DNA of 64,000 bases from contig NZ_JACLZF010000001.1 in assembly GCF_014243345.1 (NCBI RefSeq), positions 1,486,170 to 1,550,169 of the forward strand, written 5' to 3'. Position numbers and translations under genes: made by a program. This DNA is from Robiginitalea sp. SC105 (GTDB taxonomy: Bacteria; Bacteroidota; Bacteroidia; Flavobacteriales; Flavobacteriaceae). Positions 18,537 to 27,027 of the stretch are shown piece by piece; within the stretch, counting starts at the first letter, position 1; each line of letters begins with the position of its first letter. The notes beneath the pieces were generated by a model that worked only from the letters and a program-made list of their open reading frames with translations, searched no databases and was not told the DNA's origin.

Positions 18537-19526
18537 TTAGCCCTTGTCGCCAAACTCCGCCGCCACTTCGGGTTTGGTTTCGGTAATATGGTTGAGGATC
18601 AGCCGGGCATGTTCCCGCGAATTTTCGATAAACCACTTGTGGGTTTCCATACCGCCGCAGATCACCCCGGCCAGGTAGAGCCCCGGCACGTTGGTCTCCA
18701 TGGTTTCCGGATTGTACCGGGGCAGGCGTTTTCCGTCGTCCGAGAGTTCGATGCCCGCCTGCAGCAGGAAATCGAAATTGGGCCGGTAACCGGTCAGGGC
18801 CAGGACGAAGTCGTTCGGGACCACCTGGTTCCCCTCGGGGGTCCGTATTTCGATTTCCTTTTCCCCGATGCGGGTGAGTTCGCTGTTGTAGTAGGCCTTG
18901 ATGCTGCCTTCCTCGATCCGGTTGACGATGTCCGGGCGAACCCAGTATTTGACACGCTGTCCGATTTCCGGCCCCCGGATGATCATGCTGACCTCTGCGC
19001 CCTTCCGCCAGCATTCCAGGGCGGCGTCCACAGCAGAATTGCTCGCACCGACGACCGCCAGCTTCTGGCTGGCATAAAAATGCGGGTCCTTGTAATAGTG
19101 GGATACCTTGGGCAGGTCTTCCCCGGGGACATGCAGCAGGTTGGGCAAATCGTAAAACCCGGTGGCGATCACCACATGCGCTGCCCGGTAAGCCCCCTTG
19201 TCGGTTTGCACGCTGAAGCCGTCGGGGTCCCGTTCGATGCCCAGGACCTTCTCGAACAGGCGGATGTTCAGTTTGTTCGACGTGACGATACGGCGGTAAT
19301 ACTCCAGGGCTTCGTTCCTCTTGGGTTTGGCTTCCTTGCTGATAAAGGGGATCTCGTCGATCTCCAGGCGTTCGGAGGAGGAAAAGAACTGCATGTTGAC
19401 GGGGTAGTTGAATAGGGAGTTCACAATCGGCCCCTTTTCGATGATGACATAGGAAATGCCCCGTTTCTTTGCTTCCAGGCCGCAGGCAATGCCGATGGGC
19501 CCGCCACCGATGATGATTAAATCCAT
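18537..19526 (-). CDS. ypdA: YpdA-like bacillithiol disulfide reductase
   Basis: A 329-residue single-flavin pyridine nucleotide disulfide oxidoreductase-like protein of the YpdA family, which reduces bacillithiol disulfide with NADPH in Firmicutes. The chosen ATG puts the FAD motif DLIIIGGGPIGIACG at the extreme N-terminus, as in the family; the longer frame would begin at TTG. The family opening FNYPVNMQFFSSSERLEI is clear near residue 50, and the NADPH motif VVGASNSAVDAALE lies near residue 165. There is no CxxC redox motif, as expected for YpdA and unlike thioredoxin reductase. It lies 81 bases after rpe in the same direction. Bacillithiol use by this organism is inferred from the family only. 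Confidence 0.88.
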   Translation of the reverse strand: MDLIIIGGGPIGIACGLEAKKRGISYVIIEKGPIVNSLFNYPVNMQFFSSSERLEIDEIPFISKEAKPKRNEALEYYRRIVTSNKLNIRLFEKVLGIERDPDGFSVQTDKGAYRAAHVVIATGFYDLPNLLHVPGEDLPKVSHYYKDPHFYASQKLAVVGASNSAVDAALECWRKGAEVSMIIRGPEIGQRVKYWVRPDIVNRIEEGSIKAYYNSELTRIGEKEIEIRTPEGNQVVPNDFVLALTGYRPNFDFLLQAGIELSDDGKRLPRYNPETMETNVPGLYLAGVICGGMETHKWFIENSREHARLILNHITETKPEVAAEFGDKG

Positions 19527-19607
19527 AGCGCTTTGTTTTTCCCCGGGGGGTACTGCAAAATTAGCCAATAATACCCGAACCCCCGAAAACGGTACCCGGG
19601 GGGCGGG

Positions 19608-20270
19608 CTAACCGGCCACCAAACCGGCAAGGCGGGCGATCGTCTCCTTGGGGTCCTGGGAGCGGAAGACGGTACTGCCCGCGACCAGGACGTTTGCACC
19701 GGCATCGACCAGGGCCCGGGCATTCTCCAGGGTGACGCCCCCGTCCACTTCGATGAGTGCAGGGCTGTTCCGTTGCGCTATTAAATCTGCCAGGCCGCGT
19801 ATTTTCCGGTAGGTGTTCTCGATAAAAGTCTGCCCGCCAAAACCCGGGTTCACGCTCATCACCAGCACCAGGTCAATATCCGGGAGTACTTCCTCGAGCA
19901 GGTCCGCCCGGGTATGTGGGTTCAGGGCCACCCCGGCCTTCATTCCGGCATTGTGTATGCGCTGCAGGGTCCGGTGCAGGTGGGTACAGGCCTCATAATG
20001 AACAGTCAGGGTTGCGGCCCCCAGGGCGGCAAAGGTGTCGATATACCGGTCCGGGTCCACGATCATCAGGTGGACGTCCAGCGGTTTGGTGGCATGGTCC
20101 TTTATGGCCTTGATAACAGGCATCCCGTAGGAAATGTTGGGGACGAATAGCCCGTCCATCACATCGATATGGTGCCAGCCGGCCTGGCTCTGGTTGACGG
20201 TTTCAACGTCCCGCTGCAGGTTACCGAAATCGGCTGCAAGGAGGGAAGGGGCAATAATCGGGTGTTTCAT
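19608..20270 (-). CDS. rpe: Ribulose-phosphate 3-epimerase
   Basis: A 220-residue TIM-barrel enzyme of the pentose phosphate pathway that interconverts ribulose 5-phosphate and xylulose 5-phosphate. Visible signatures: APSLLAADFGNL at residue 7, HIDVMDGLFVPN near residue 34 (metal-binding His and catalytic Asp), DVHLMI near 66, MSVNPGFGGQTFI near 140 and EVDGGVTLENA near 174 with the second catalytic Asp. Length is typical. It stands between a VOC-family gene and ypdA, all leftward with gaps under 85 bases. Confidence 0.97.
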   Translation of the reverse strand: MKHPIIAPSLLAADFGNLQRDVETVNQSQAGWHHIDVMDGLFVPNISYGMPVIKAIKDHATKPLDVHLMIVDPDRYIDTFAALGAATLTVHYEACTHLHRTLQRIHNAGMKAGVALNPHTRADLLEEVLPDIDLVLVMSVNPGFGGQTFIENTYRKIRGLADLIAQRNSPALIEVDGGVTLENARALVDAGANVLVAGSTVFRSQDPKETIARLAGLVAG

Positions 20271-20334
20271 GCCATTGGTTCTTAAGGCTCAAAAATACAT
20301 TATTTCCGCAGCACGGTAACTACCGGCCGGGGGT

Positions 20335-20850
20335 TCAGCTGTTTTCCAACATCCGGGCAAGCGCTTCAAGGTCCAGCGGGCGGGTGTACATTTCCAGGGA
20401 ACCCCCGCGGGTTAGTGGCCATTCCTCCATGGGGCGGTCCCAGTAGAGTTCCACGCCGTTTCCGTCGGGGTCGTCCAGATAAAGGGCCTGGGATACCCCG
20501 TGGTCGGCAGCTCCCGTCAGCGGGTACCCGGCATCCCGGAGCCGGACAAGCACGCGCGCCAGATCGCCTTGTTTCGGGTAACGGATAGCGGTGTGGAATA
20601 GGCCCGGAGCATTTTTCGGGGCAGGCGGCCCGTCCTTGCTGTACCAGGTGTTCAGGCCAATGTGGTGGTGGTAATCCCCGGCTGCCAGGAAGGCAGCCTG
20701 GGTGCCGTAACGCTGCGTTTCCCGGAAACCCAGGAGGTCCCGGTAAAAGGAGAGGGCCCTTTCGAGGTCCGAGACCTTCAGGTGGACATGGCCGATGGAA
20801 GTCCCTTCGGGCAGGCGGTATGAGGGTCGGGCGGGGTCTTCCTCTTTCAT
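20335..20850 (-). CDS. VOC family (glyoxalase-like) protein
   Basis: A 171-residue protein of the vicinal-oxygen-chelate superfamily. Two beta-alpha-beta-beta-beta modules are visible: the first opens IGHVHLKVSDLERALSFYRD (metal His near residue 20), the second has FHTAIRYP near residue 85 and a metal Glu in DPDGNGVELYWDRP near residue 140. The His-Glu arrangement and the C-terminal DPDGNGVELYWDRP resemble catechol 2,3-dioxygenase-like proteins (CatE/ YfiE-like) rather than glyoxalase I. It has one extradiol-type domain set, so dioxygenase, isomerase or thiol-transfer chemistry are possible. It is separated from the following rpe by 64 bases. Substrate unknown. Confidence 0.83.
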   Translation of the reverse strand: MKEEDPARPSYRLPEGTSIGHVHLKVSDLERALSFYRDLLGFRETQRYGTQAAFLAAGDYHHHIGLNTWYSKDGPPAPKNAPGLFHTAIRYPKQGDLARVLVRLRDAGYPLTGAADHGVSQALYLDDPDGNGVELYWDRPMEEWPLTRGGSLEMYTRPLDLEALARMLENS

Positions 20851-20970
20851 GGATCAAAGGTTGGGCGGGTTGCAGAAACTTGCCGGAATATCTGAATGCA
20901 ACCGGAAGATTTAAATGCGAAAAATCAACCGGATCTCCCACGGAACGGGCCGTCGGGGTGACCCTAAATG

Positions 20971-20998
20971 AAAAAACTCCGGTAATCAGCCGGAGTTT
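20971..20998 (-). terminator. Intrinsic terminator after rpoD
   Basis: A nine-base-pair stem (AAACTCCGG / CCGGAGTTT) with a seven-base loop, followed on the minus strand by a T-run (TTTTTT). It lies downstream of rpoD and before the VOC gene. Confidence 0.75.
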
Positions 20999-21114
20999 AT
21001 TCATCAATCAAAAAACGAACAGTCATGATAAACTGCTGTTATGGCTTACAAATTACAAACTTTATACCAAATTTCCAATTTATAAATACTTTAACGTGCA
21101 ATTGGCAGACTCCC

Positions 21115-21978
21115 TTACCCGAGGTACGTTTTGAGTATCTTGGATCGGGAGGTATGTTTCAGGCGGCGGATGGCCTTTTCCTTGATTTGACGCACGCGTT
21201 CGCGGGTCAGGTCGAAGGTTTCGCCGATTTCTTCCAGGGTCATCGAATGCTGTCCGGCAAGGCCGAAATACAGGCGGATGACGTCTGCTTCCCTGGGGGT
21301 CAGGGTTTCCAGGGCGCGCTCAATCTCGGTGCGCAGGGATTCGTGCAACAATTCCTTGTCCGGGTTCGGTGACTCCCCGCTGCGCAATACGTCGTACAGG
21401 TTGGAATCCTCCCCGTCGATCAGGGGGGCATCCATGGATACGTGGCGCCCGGAGTTCTTCAGGGACTGCTTCACATCTTCCACGGTCATGTCCAGTTCCT
21501 TGGCGATTTCCTCGGCCGAAGGCACCCGTTCATGGGCCTGCTCCAGGAAGGCGAAGGTTTTGTTGATCTTATTGATGGAGCCGATTTTGTTCAACGGAAG
21601 CCGCACAATCCGGGATTGCTCGGCCAGGGCCTGCAGGATGGATTGGCGGATCCACCATACCGCGTAGGAAATGAATTTAAAACCCCGCGTCTCGTCGAAG
21701 CGCTGGGCAGCCTTGATCAGCCCCAGGTTTCCCTCGTTGATCAGGTCGGGGAGGGTAAGGCCCTGGTTCTGGTATTGTTTGGCCACCGAGACGACAAAGC
21801 GGAGGTTGGCCTTGGTGAGTTTTTCCAAAGCTGCCTGGTCCCCCGCTTTGATGCGCTGGGCCAGTTCTACTTCCTCGTCGGCGGTGATCAGGTCCACCTT
21901 CCCGATTTCCTGGAGGTATTTGTCCAGGGATGCCGTTTCCCGGTTGGTAACCTGCTTGGTAATCTTTAATTGTCTCAT
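21115..21978 (-). CDS. rpoD: Primary RNA polymerase sigma factor
   Basis: The 287-residue sigma-70-family housekeeping factor of Bacteroidetes, which lacks the long acidic region 1.1 and non-conserved region of proteobacterial RpoD. Region 1.2 covers about residues 15-50, region 2 about 52-125 with the core-binding and -10 melting motif [17 protein letters not shown], region 3 about 135-210 and region 4 about 225-280 with the helix-turn-helix [18 protein letters not shown]. It directs recognition of the unusual TTG / TAnnTTTG promoters seen elsewhere in this window. It follows pnp in the same direction, as in many Bacteroidetes, but both a terminator and a 158-base gap separate them, so it has its own promoter. 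Confidence 0.96.
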   Translation of the reverse strand: MRQLKITKQVTNRETASLDKYLQEIGKVDLITADEEVELAQRIKAGDQAALEKLTKANLRFVVSVAKQYQNQGLTLPDLINEGNLGLIKAAQRFDETRGFKFISYAVWWIRQSILQALAEQSRIVRLPLNKIGSINKINKTFAFLEQAHERVPSAEEIAKELDMTVEDVKQSLKNSGRHVSMDAPLIDGEDSNLYDVLRSGESPNPDKELLHESLRTEIERALETLTPREADVIRLYFGLAGQHSMTLEEIGETFDLTRERVRQIKEKAIRRLKHTSRSKILKTYLG

Positions 21979-22087
21979 GTATCGATCCTTATCCTTTAAA
22001 TAATGCCTACTGCATTTAGTTATACGTACAAATTGTGTAAATGTTACACCGGCGTGATGAAATTTTAAAATTTTGGTTAAACCGCAT

Positions 22088-22112
22088 AAAAAAACCCCTG
22101 TTGCCAGGGGTT
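22088..22112 (-). terminator. Intrinsic terminator after pnp
   Basis: A perfect eight-base-pair stem AACCCCTG / CAGGGGTT around the loop TTGC, followed on the minus strand by seven Ts. It lies 25-49 bases after the pnp stop and would end the pnp transcript before rpoD. Confidence 0.85.
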
Positions 22113-22136
22113 ATACGTAATATATGTCCGTTTGGA

Positions 22137-24383
22137 TCAGTCGCGGCGCCGATTGCCACCCCGACGGTCTCCCCCGCGGCGGTCTCCGCCCCCGCGACGG
22201 TCGCCTCCACGGCCGCCATCACGTCCGCCTTCGCGGCGCGGTGGCCGTTCCGTCCAGCCTTCCGGCTTGGGCAGCAGGGCACGGCGCGATACGCGTTCCT
22301 TGCGGGTGCGCGGGTCGATGCCCATGTACTTGACGTCGAAGACATCGCCCATGCTGAGGACGTCCTCCACATTTTCGGTACGCTCCCACGCCAGTTCGGA
22401 TACGTGCAGCAGGATCTCGTTGCCGGGGGCAGCGGTGTATTCCACCACGGCGCCGAAGTCCAGCATCTTGATCACTTTCACCTCGTAGATGCTTCCCTCT
22501 TCCGGGGCAAACATGATGGAGTCGATCTTGGCCAGTACCTGGTCGATACCGCCCTGGTCGGTGCCCAGGATTTCCACGATCCCTTCCCCGGTAACCGGGT
22601 CTTCGTTGATCACGATGGTGGTACCGGTGGTCTTCTGAAGTTCCTGGATGACTTCACCGCCCTTGCCGATAACCGCCCCGATGTACTCGTTCGGGATAAC
22701 GCGGGTTACCATTTTAGGAGCGTGGGGTTTGACGTCCTCAGCAGGTGCCGCAATGGTCTCTGTCAGCTTTTCGAGGATGTGCAAACGCCCTTCGCGGGCC
22801 TGTTTCAGGGCCTTGATCAGGATTTCGTATGCCAGTCCCTTGATCTTGATATCCATCTGGCAGGCGGTGATGCCGTCGGCCGTGCCGGTTACCTTGAAGT
22901 CCATGTCCCCCAGGTGGTCTTCATCTCCGAGGATGTCGGAGAGGACCGCATATTTGCCGGTTTTGGCATCGGAGATCAGCCCCATGGCGATACCCGATAC
23001 CGGTTTGCGCAGTTTGACACCGGCATCCATCAGGGCCATGGTACCGGCACAAACCGTTGCCATGGAAGAGGAGCCGTTGCTTTCCAGTACTTCCGAAACG
23101 ACCCGGACGGTGTACGGGCAGTCTTCGGGGACCTGGCGGGAGAGTGCCCGCTGGGCGAGGTTCCCGTGGCCGATTTCCCGGCGGGAGGTTCCCCGGATGG
23201 GGCGGGCCTCCCCGGTGGAGAACGGCGGGAAGTTGTAGTGGAGGTAAAAGCGTTCCTCCCCTTCATAAGAAGGCATATCAATGATATTTGCCTCCCGGGA
23301 CGTCCCCAGGGTAACCGTGGCCAGGGCCTGGGTTTCCCCCCGGGTGAAGATGGCGGAGCCGTGGGTGGAAGGCAGGTAGTCCACCTCACACCAGATCGGC
23401 CGGATTTCGTCCGTCTTCCGCGCATCCAGGCGGATGCCCTCGTCCAGGGTCAGGTTCCGGACGGCTTCCTTCTCTACCTTGTAGTAGTATTTTTTGATCA
23501 GGTCGCCCATTTCTTCCTGCTCCTCCTCGCTGAAACTTGCGAGGACTTCCTCCTTCAGCTCGCTGAAGGCTGCGCTGCGCTCCTGCTTGGCCGATCCGGC
23601 CTTTGCAATGGCATACGCCTTGTCGTAGGCCAGGTCGTGGACTTTCTTCTCGACCGCTTCGTTCTCTTCCTCCACATCGTACTCACGGACTTCCTTCCGC
23701 CCTGCCTTATCGGCCAGGCGGTTCTGGGCCGCGATCTGGATTTTGACCGCTTCGTGGGCGAATTTGATCGCTTCGGTCATATCTTCTTCGGAAATTTCAT
23801 CCATTTCCCCCTCGACCATCATTACCGAGTCTTCGGAAGCCCCGATGATCATGTCGATGTCGGAATCCTCCAGTTGGGTGCGGGTTGGGTTGATGATGAA
23901 TTCCCCGTCAACCCGTCCGACGCGCACCTCGGAAATCGGGCACTCAAAGGGGAAATCGGAAAGCTGGATGGCCGCTGATGCAGCCAGTCCGGCCATGGCA
24001 TCCGGCATCACATCCTCGTCGTGGGACATCAGCTGGATCATCACCTGGGTCTCACAGTGGTAATTCTTGGGAAAAAGCGGGCGCAGGACGCGGTCAACCA
24101 GTCGCATGACCAGGATCTCCCCCGTACTCGGGCGCGCTTCCCGTTTGAAGAACCCTCCCGGATACCTTCCGGAAGCGTGGAATTTTTCGCGGTAATCTAC
24201 CGTAAGGGGCAGAAAATCCACATCGCTGGGCTTGTAGTTGGATACTACCGTACAGAGCAGCATACAGTTACCGGATTTTACCACAACGGACCCGTGGGCC
24301 TGCTTGGCGAGTTTTCCGGTTTCGATAGAGATCTCCCTACCGTCGCCGAGGTCTATCACCTCTTGAAAAGCTTTTGGAATCAT
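22137..24383 (-). CDS. pnp: Polynucleotide phosphorylase
   Basis: A 748-residue 3'-5' exoribonuclease that degrades RNA by phosphorolysis. Domains in order: first RNase PH domain (about 12-145), helical linker (150-230), second RNase PH domain (about 330-460, with the phosphate-site Ser-Ser in [13 protein letters not shown] and catalytic Asp residues in [17 protein letters not shown]), KH domain (about 565-625; [13 protein letters not shown] with the GxxG loop) and S1 domain (about 635-705). The last 40 or so residues are an Arg/Gly/Asp-rich tail with repeated [13 protein letters not shown] blocks, which is longer than the enzyme's usual end. rpsO lies upstream with a terminator between them, the same order as in Escherichia coli and most bacteria. 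Confidence 0.97.
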   Translation of the reverse strand: MIPKAFQEVIDLGDGREISIETGKLAKQAHGSVVVKSGNCMLLCTVVSNYKPSDVDFLPLTVDYREKFHASGRYPGGFFKREARPSTGEILVMRLVDRVLRPLFPKNYHCETQVMIQLMSHDEDVMPDAMAGLAASAAIQLSDFPFECPISEVRVGRVDGEFIINPTRTQLEDSDIDMIIGASEDSVMMVEGEMDEISEEDMTEAIKFAHEAVKIQIAAQNRLADKAGRKEVREYDVEEENEAVEKKVHDLAYDKAYAIAKAGSAKQERSAAFSELKEEVLASFSEEEQEEMGDLIKKYYYKVEKEAVRNLTLDEGIRLDARKTDEIRPIWCEVDYLPSTHGSAIFTRGETQALATVTLGTSREANIIDMPSYEGEERFYLHYNFPPFSTGEARPIRGTSRREIGHGNLAQRALSRQVPEDCPYTVRVVSEVLESNGSSSMATVCAGTMALMDAGVKLRKPVSGIAMGLISDAKTGKYAVLSDILGDEDHLGDMDFKVTGTADGITACQMDIKIKGLAYEILIKALKQAREGRLHILEKLTETIAAPAEDVKPHAPKMVTRVIPNEYIGAVIGKGGEVIQELQKTTGTTIVINEDPVTGEGIVEILGTDQGGIDQVLAKIDSIMFAPEEGSIYEVKVIKMLDFGAVVEYTAAPGNEILLHVSELAWERTENVEDVLSMGDVFDVKYMGIDPRTRKERVSRRALLPKPEGWTERPPRREGGRDGGRGGDRRGGGDRRGGDRRGGNRRRD

Positions 24384-24575
24384 AAAATGGAATTAGTCTC
24401 CCGTGCTACGGGGAGTTTGTTAAACAATGGTCTGTTGTGTTGTGTTGTGCAGGTCGACCAATGAAAAACCGGAAGTGAGCTTTTTATGTTGCCTTAACGG
24501 GTAAGGACTTTAAAGTGGCGGCCGGGCCGCCAAAAACAAAACAGGGGAGCCCGACGGGCTCCCCTGAAATTTTAC
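24384..24575 (-). other. rpsO-pnp intergenic region
   Basis: This 192-base gap holds the rpsO terminator at its upstream end and then a pnp leader. In enteric bacteria the pnp leader is a folded target for RNase III and PNPase autocontrol; I see a weak palindromic stretch around the TGTTGTGTTGTG repeat but no convincing long stem, so no such control is claimed. Confidence 0.4.
24532..24565 (-). terminator. Intrinsic terminator after rpsO
   Basis: A ten-base-pair G/C-rich stem AGGGGAGCCC / GGGCTCCCCT with a three-base loop, followed on the minus strand by GTTTTGTTTTT. It begins about ten bases after the rpsO stop. Confidence 0.88.
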
Positions 24576-24845
24576 TTATTTACGGATATTCAATTCCTTG
24601 ATCAGGCTGCGATACTTTTCGATATCCTTTTTCTTCAGATAGTCCAGCAGGCTGCGGCGCTTGCCCACCAGGCGAACAAGCGAACGCTCGGTGTTGTAGT
24701 CCTTCTGGTTATTCTTCAGGTGCCCGGTCAGGTGGTTGATCCGTTCGGTGAACAGGGCAATCTGGCCCTCCGTAGAGCCCGTGTTGCTGTCCGACCCGCC
24801 GAATTTCTTAAAAATTTCGGCCTTTTTCTCCTTGGTTAAATACAT
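24576..24845 (-). CDS. rpsO: 30S ribosomal protein S15
   Basis: The 89-residue ribosomal protein S15, which binds 16S rRNA helices 20-22 and helps build the platform of the small subunit. The family signature is complete: FGGSDSNTGSTEGQIALFTERINHLTGHLKNN and the end SLVRLVGKRRSLLDYLKKKD. Length equals the usual 89 residues. It is followed by an intrinsic terminator and then pnp. Just upstream on the minus strand is a TATCTTTG box, a candidate -7 element of a Bacteroidetes promoter. Confidence 0.98.
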   Translation of the reverse strand: MYLTKEKKAEIFKKFGGSDSNTGSTEGQIALFTERINHLTGHLKNNQKDYNTERSLVRLVGKRRSLLDYLKKKDIEKYRSLIKELNIRK

Positions 24846-24899
24846 GCCAATATTGTTGTAAATGATTTTTATGTATCCGATTGATTTTCAATCAGGGGG

Positions 24900-24933
24900 C
24901 AAAGATAGCAATTATTTCAGGATATCCCTTCAA
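24900..24933 (-). promoter_or_regulatory. Candidate rpsO promoter
   Basis: On the minus strand a TATCTTTG box matches the Bacteroidetes TAnnTTTG consensus, with a TTG 23 bases further upstream, a spacing at the long end of the accepted range. The box lies about 55 bases before the rpsO start. Confidence 0.45.
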
Positions 24934-24992
24934 CGGGTGGGCTGAATTTTTACGTCCGTTTAAACCTTGGGCAACCGGTGGCCCCCCGAAGC

Positions 24993-25868
24993 CTACTCGG
25001 CTTCTTCCTCCACGCGAACCGGGAGGTTCAAAACCAGGTCCAGGTAGAGGTTGATCTTTTTCTTCAGGTCGCGGCGGTGGACAATGAAATCCAGGAAGCC
25101 ATGCTCCTTGACGAACTCGGCTGTCTGGAACCCTTCCGGCAGTTCCTTCCCGGTGGCCTCTTTGACCACCCTCGGCCCGGCAAAACCTATCAGGGCCCCT
25201 GGTTCGGCAATGTTGATGTCCCCGAGCATCGCATAGGAAGCTGTGGTCCCCCCGGTGGTGGGGTCCGTGCAAAGGGAAATATACGGCAGGCCGGCCTCGG
25301 CCAGCTGGGCCAGCTTGGCACTGGTCTTGGCCAGCTGCATCAGGGATAGGGCCGCCTCCATCATCCGGGCACCCCCGGACTTGGAGATCATGACGAAGGG
25401 CGCCTTCTTTTCAATGGCCTTGTCGATGGCCCGGGCTATTTTTTCACCCACCACGCTGCCCATGGAACCGCCGATAAAGCTGAAATCCATGCAGGCGATG
25501 ACCAGTTCGCGCCCCATGGAATTGCCATAGGCTGTGCGTACGGCATCCTTCAGGCCGGTCTTTTTTTCGGCCTCTTTCAGGCGGTCGACGTATTTTTTGG
25601 TGTCCTCGAATTTCAGGGGGTCCCTGGAGGACAGGTCGGCGTCGAATTCGGTAAATTTATTGTCGTCAAACAGGATCTGGAAATACTCCTTGCTCCCGAT
25701 TCGCACGTGGTAGTCATCCTCCGGGCTGACGTAGAAATTCTTGGCCAGTTCCTCGGATTCCACGATTTTCCCGGTGGGCGATTTATACCAAAGGCCCCTG
25801 GGCGTGTCTTTCTTTTCTTCGGTAGCGGTTTGTATACCTTTTTCTTTTCTCTTGAACCAGGAAGACAT
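24993..25868 (-). CDS. accD: Acetyl-CoA carboxylase carboxyltransferase beta
   Basis: The 291-residue beta subunit of the acetyl-CoA carboxylase carboxyltransferase, which together with AccA moves the carboxyl group from biotin to acetyl-CoA to give malonyl-CoA for fatty acid synthesis. The crotonase-like domain (about 75-285) is normal: [18 protein letters not shown] near residue 128, [12 protein letters not shown] near 164 and [20 protein letters not shown] near 205. The N-terminal region, where most AccD proteins carry a four-Cys zinc ribbon, reads [13 protein letters not shown] ... [16 protein letters not shown] and has no such Cys residues. fbaA lies 36 bases upstream and is likely on the same transcript. 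Confidence 0.95.
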   Translation of the reverse strand: MSSWFKRKEKGIQTATEEKKDTPRGLWYKSPTGKIVESEELAKNFYVSPEDDYHVRIGSKEYFQILFDDNKFTEFDADLSSRDPLKFEDTKKYVDRLKEAEKKTGLKDAVRTAYGNSMGRELVIACMDFSFIGGSMGSVVGEKIARAIDKAIEKKAPFVMISKSGGARMMEAALSLMQLAKTSAKLAQLAEAGLPYISLCTDPTTGGTTASYAMLGDINIAEPGALIGFAGPRVVKEATGKELPEGFQTAEFVKEHGFLDFIVHRRDLKKKINLYLDLVLNLPVRVEEEAE

Positions 25869-25904
25869 AAATATGAGATTTCGATTAATAAGAAGGGGCG
25901 CCGC

Positions 25905-26972
25905 CTAGAGCGTCCCCACGTTATTCAGATCCTCGAACGCCTTTTTGAGGCGGGCCACAAAGGTCTTTTCGCCTTCCCGCAGCCAGACGCGGGGATCGTA
26001 GTATTTCTTGTTCGGCGAATCCGGACCCTCCGGGTTGCCGATCTGGGCCTGGAGATAGGCCTCTTTATCCTTCATGTAGTCCCGGACCCCGGCTGTGAAG
26101 GCATACTGGAGGTCGGTATCGATATTCATCTTGATTACCCCGTAGCCGATGGCTTCCCGGATTTCCTCCAGGGTGGACCCGGAGCCCCCGTGGAATACAA
26201 AGTCGATGTGGTTGGCTCCCACCTTGTACTTGTCGCTGATATACTCCTGGGAGTTTTTCAGGATCTTGGGGGTGAGTTTCACATTTCCCGGTTTGTATAC
26301 CCCGTGAACGTTCCCGAAGGCAGCTGCAATGGTAAAGCGGTGGCTCACCTTGGAGAGTTCCTCGTAGGCATAGGCCACTTCCTCGGGCTGGGTGTACAGC
26401 TTGGAATCGTCCACATCCGTATTGTCGACACCGTCTTCTTCCCCACCGGTGATCCCGAGCTCAATTTCCAGGGTCATGTTCATCTTGCTCATCCGGGCCA
26501 GATATTCCTTGCAGATCTCGATATTCTCCTCCAAGGGTTCTTCCGACAGGTCAATCATATGGGAACTGAACAGGGATTTCCCCGTGGCGTTGAAATGGGC
26601 TTCGCTGGCGTCCAACAGGCCGTCGATCCAGGGAAGGAGTTTCTTGGCGCAGTGGTCCGTGTGCAGGATCACCGTGGCACCGTAGGCAGCTGCAAGTTCG
26701 TGCACGTGTTTGGCACCTGCAATGGCCCCTTTGATGGCAGCACGCTGGCCTTCGTTGGACAGCCCTTTCCCGGCATTGAATTGGGCCCCTCCGTTGGAGA
26801 ATTGGAGGATGACGGGTGATTTCAGTTGGGCGGCAGTTTCCAGGACGGCGTTGATGGTGTCGGAGCCGATAACGTTGACTGCGGGTAAGGCAAAGGCGTT
26901 GGCCTTGGCGTACTTGAATATTTCCTGTACTTCTTCCCCAGTGGCGACCCCCGGCTTGATGTTATGAGGCAT
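25905..26972 (-). CDS. fbaA: Class II fructose-bisphosphate aldolase
   Basis: A 355-residue zinc-dependent aldolase of glycolysis and gluconeogenesis, which splits fructose 1,6-bisphosphate into dihydroxyacetone phosphate and glyceraldehyde 3-phosphate. Visible signatures: the first zinc/acid motif ILHTDHCAKK near residue 107 (catalytic Asp and zinc His), LEIELGITGGEEDG near 170, the zinc His in AAAFGNVHGVY near 225 and FVFHGGSGST near 262. It belongs to the longer type A group of about 355 residues. It is followed at 36 bases by accD. A TACTTTTG box just upstream on the minus strand is a likely promoter element. Confidence 0.97.
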   Translation of the reverse strand: MPHNIKPGVATGEEVQEIFKYAKANAFALPAVNVIGSDTINAVLETAAQLKSPVILQFSNGGAQFNAGKGLSNEGQRAAIKGAIAGAKHVHELAAAYGATVILHTDHCAKKLLPWIDGLLDASEAHFNATGKSLFSSHMIDLSEEPLEENIEICKEYLARMSKMNMTLEIELGITGGEEDGVDNTDVDDSKLYTQPEEVAYAYEELSKVSHRFTIAAAFGNVHGVYKPGNVKLTPKILKNSQEYISDKYKVGANHIDFVFHGGSGSTLEEIREAIGYGVIKMNIDTDLQYAFTAGVRDYMKDKEAYLQAQIGNPEGPDSPNKKYYDPRVWLREGEKTFVARLKKAFEDLNNVGTL

Positions 26973-27006
26973 GTGCTGCGTATTTTAGGTTGCTAGATTG
27001 TTGCGA

Positions 27007-27014
27007 CAAAAGTA
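27007..27014 (-). promoter_or_regulatory. Candidate -7 box upstream of fbaA
   Basis: On the minus strand the sequence TACTTTTG matches the Bacteroidetes TAnnTTTG element, about 35 bases before the fbaA start. No clear TTG at the usual distance upstream, so it is only a half-site match. Confidence 0.35.
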
Positions 27015-27027
27015 ATAATAATACCGG

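Noticed and set aside
21025..21372. A rightward 115-codon frame starting just after the shared A-rich motif near rpoD.
   Set aside because: Most of it is antisense to rpoD, which has full sigma-factor motifs; its own product shows no family features.
22041..23978. A long open frame antisense to pnp, like similar ones over the molybdenum hydroxylase (6704-8881), the cytochrome chimera (15371-17200), gpmI (52851-54473) and pruA (38451-39962).
   Set aside because: High G+C keeps antisense frames open; each overlaps a gene with clear conserved motifs and has none of its own, with low-complexity, Gly/His/Val-rich composition.
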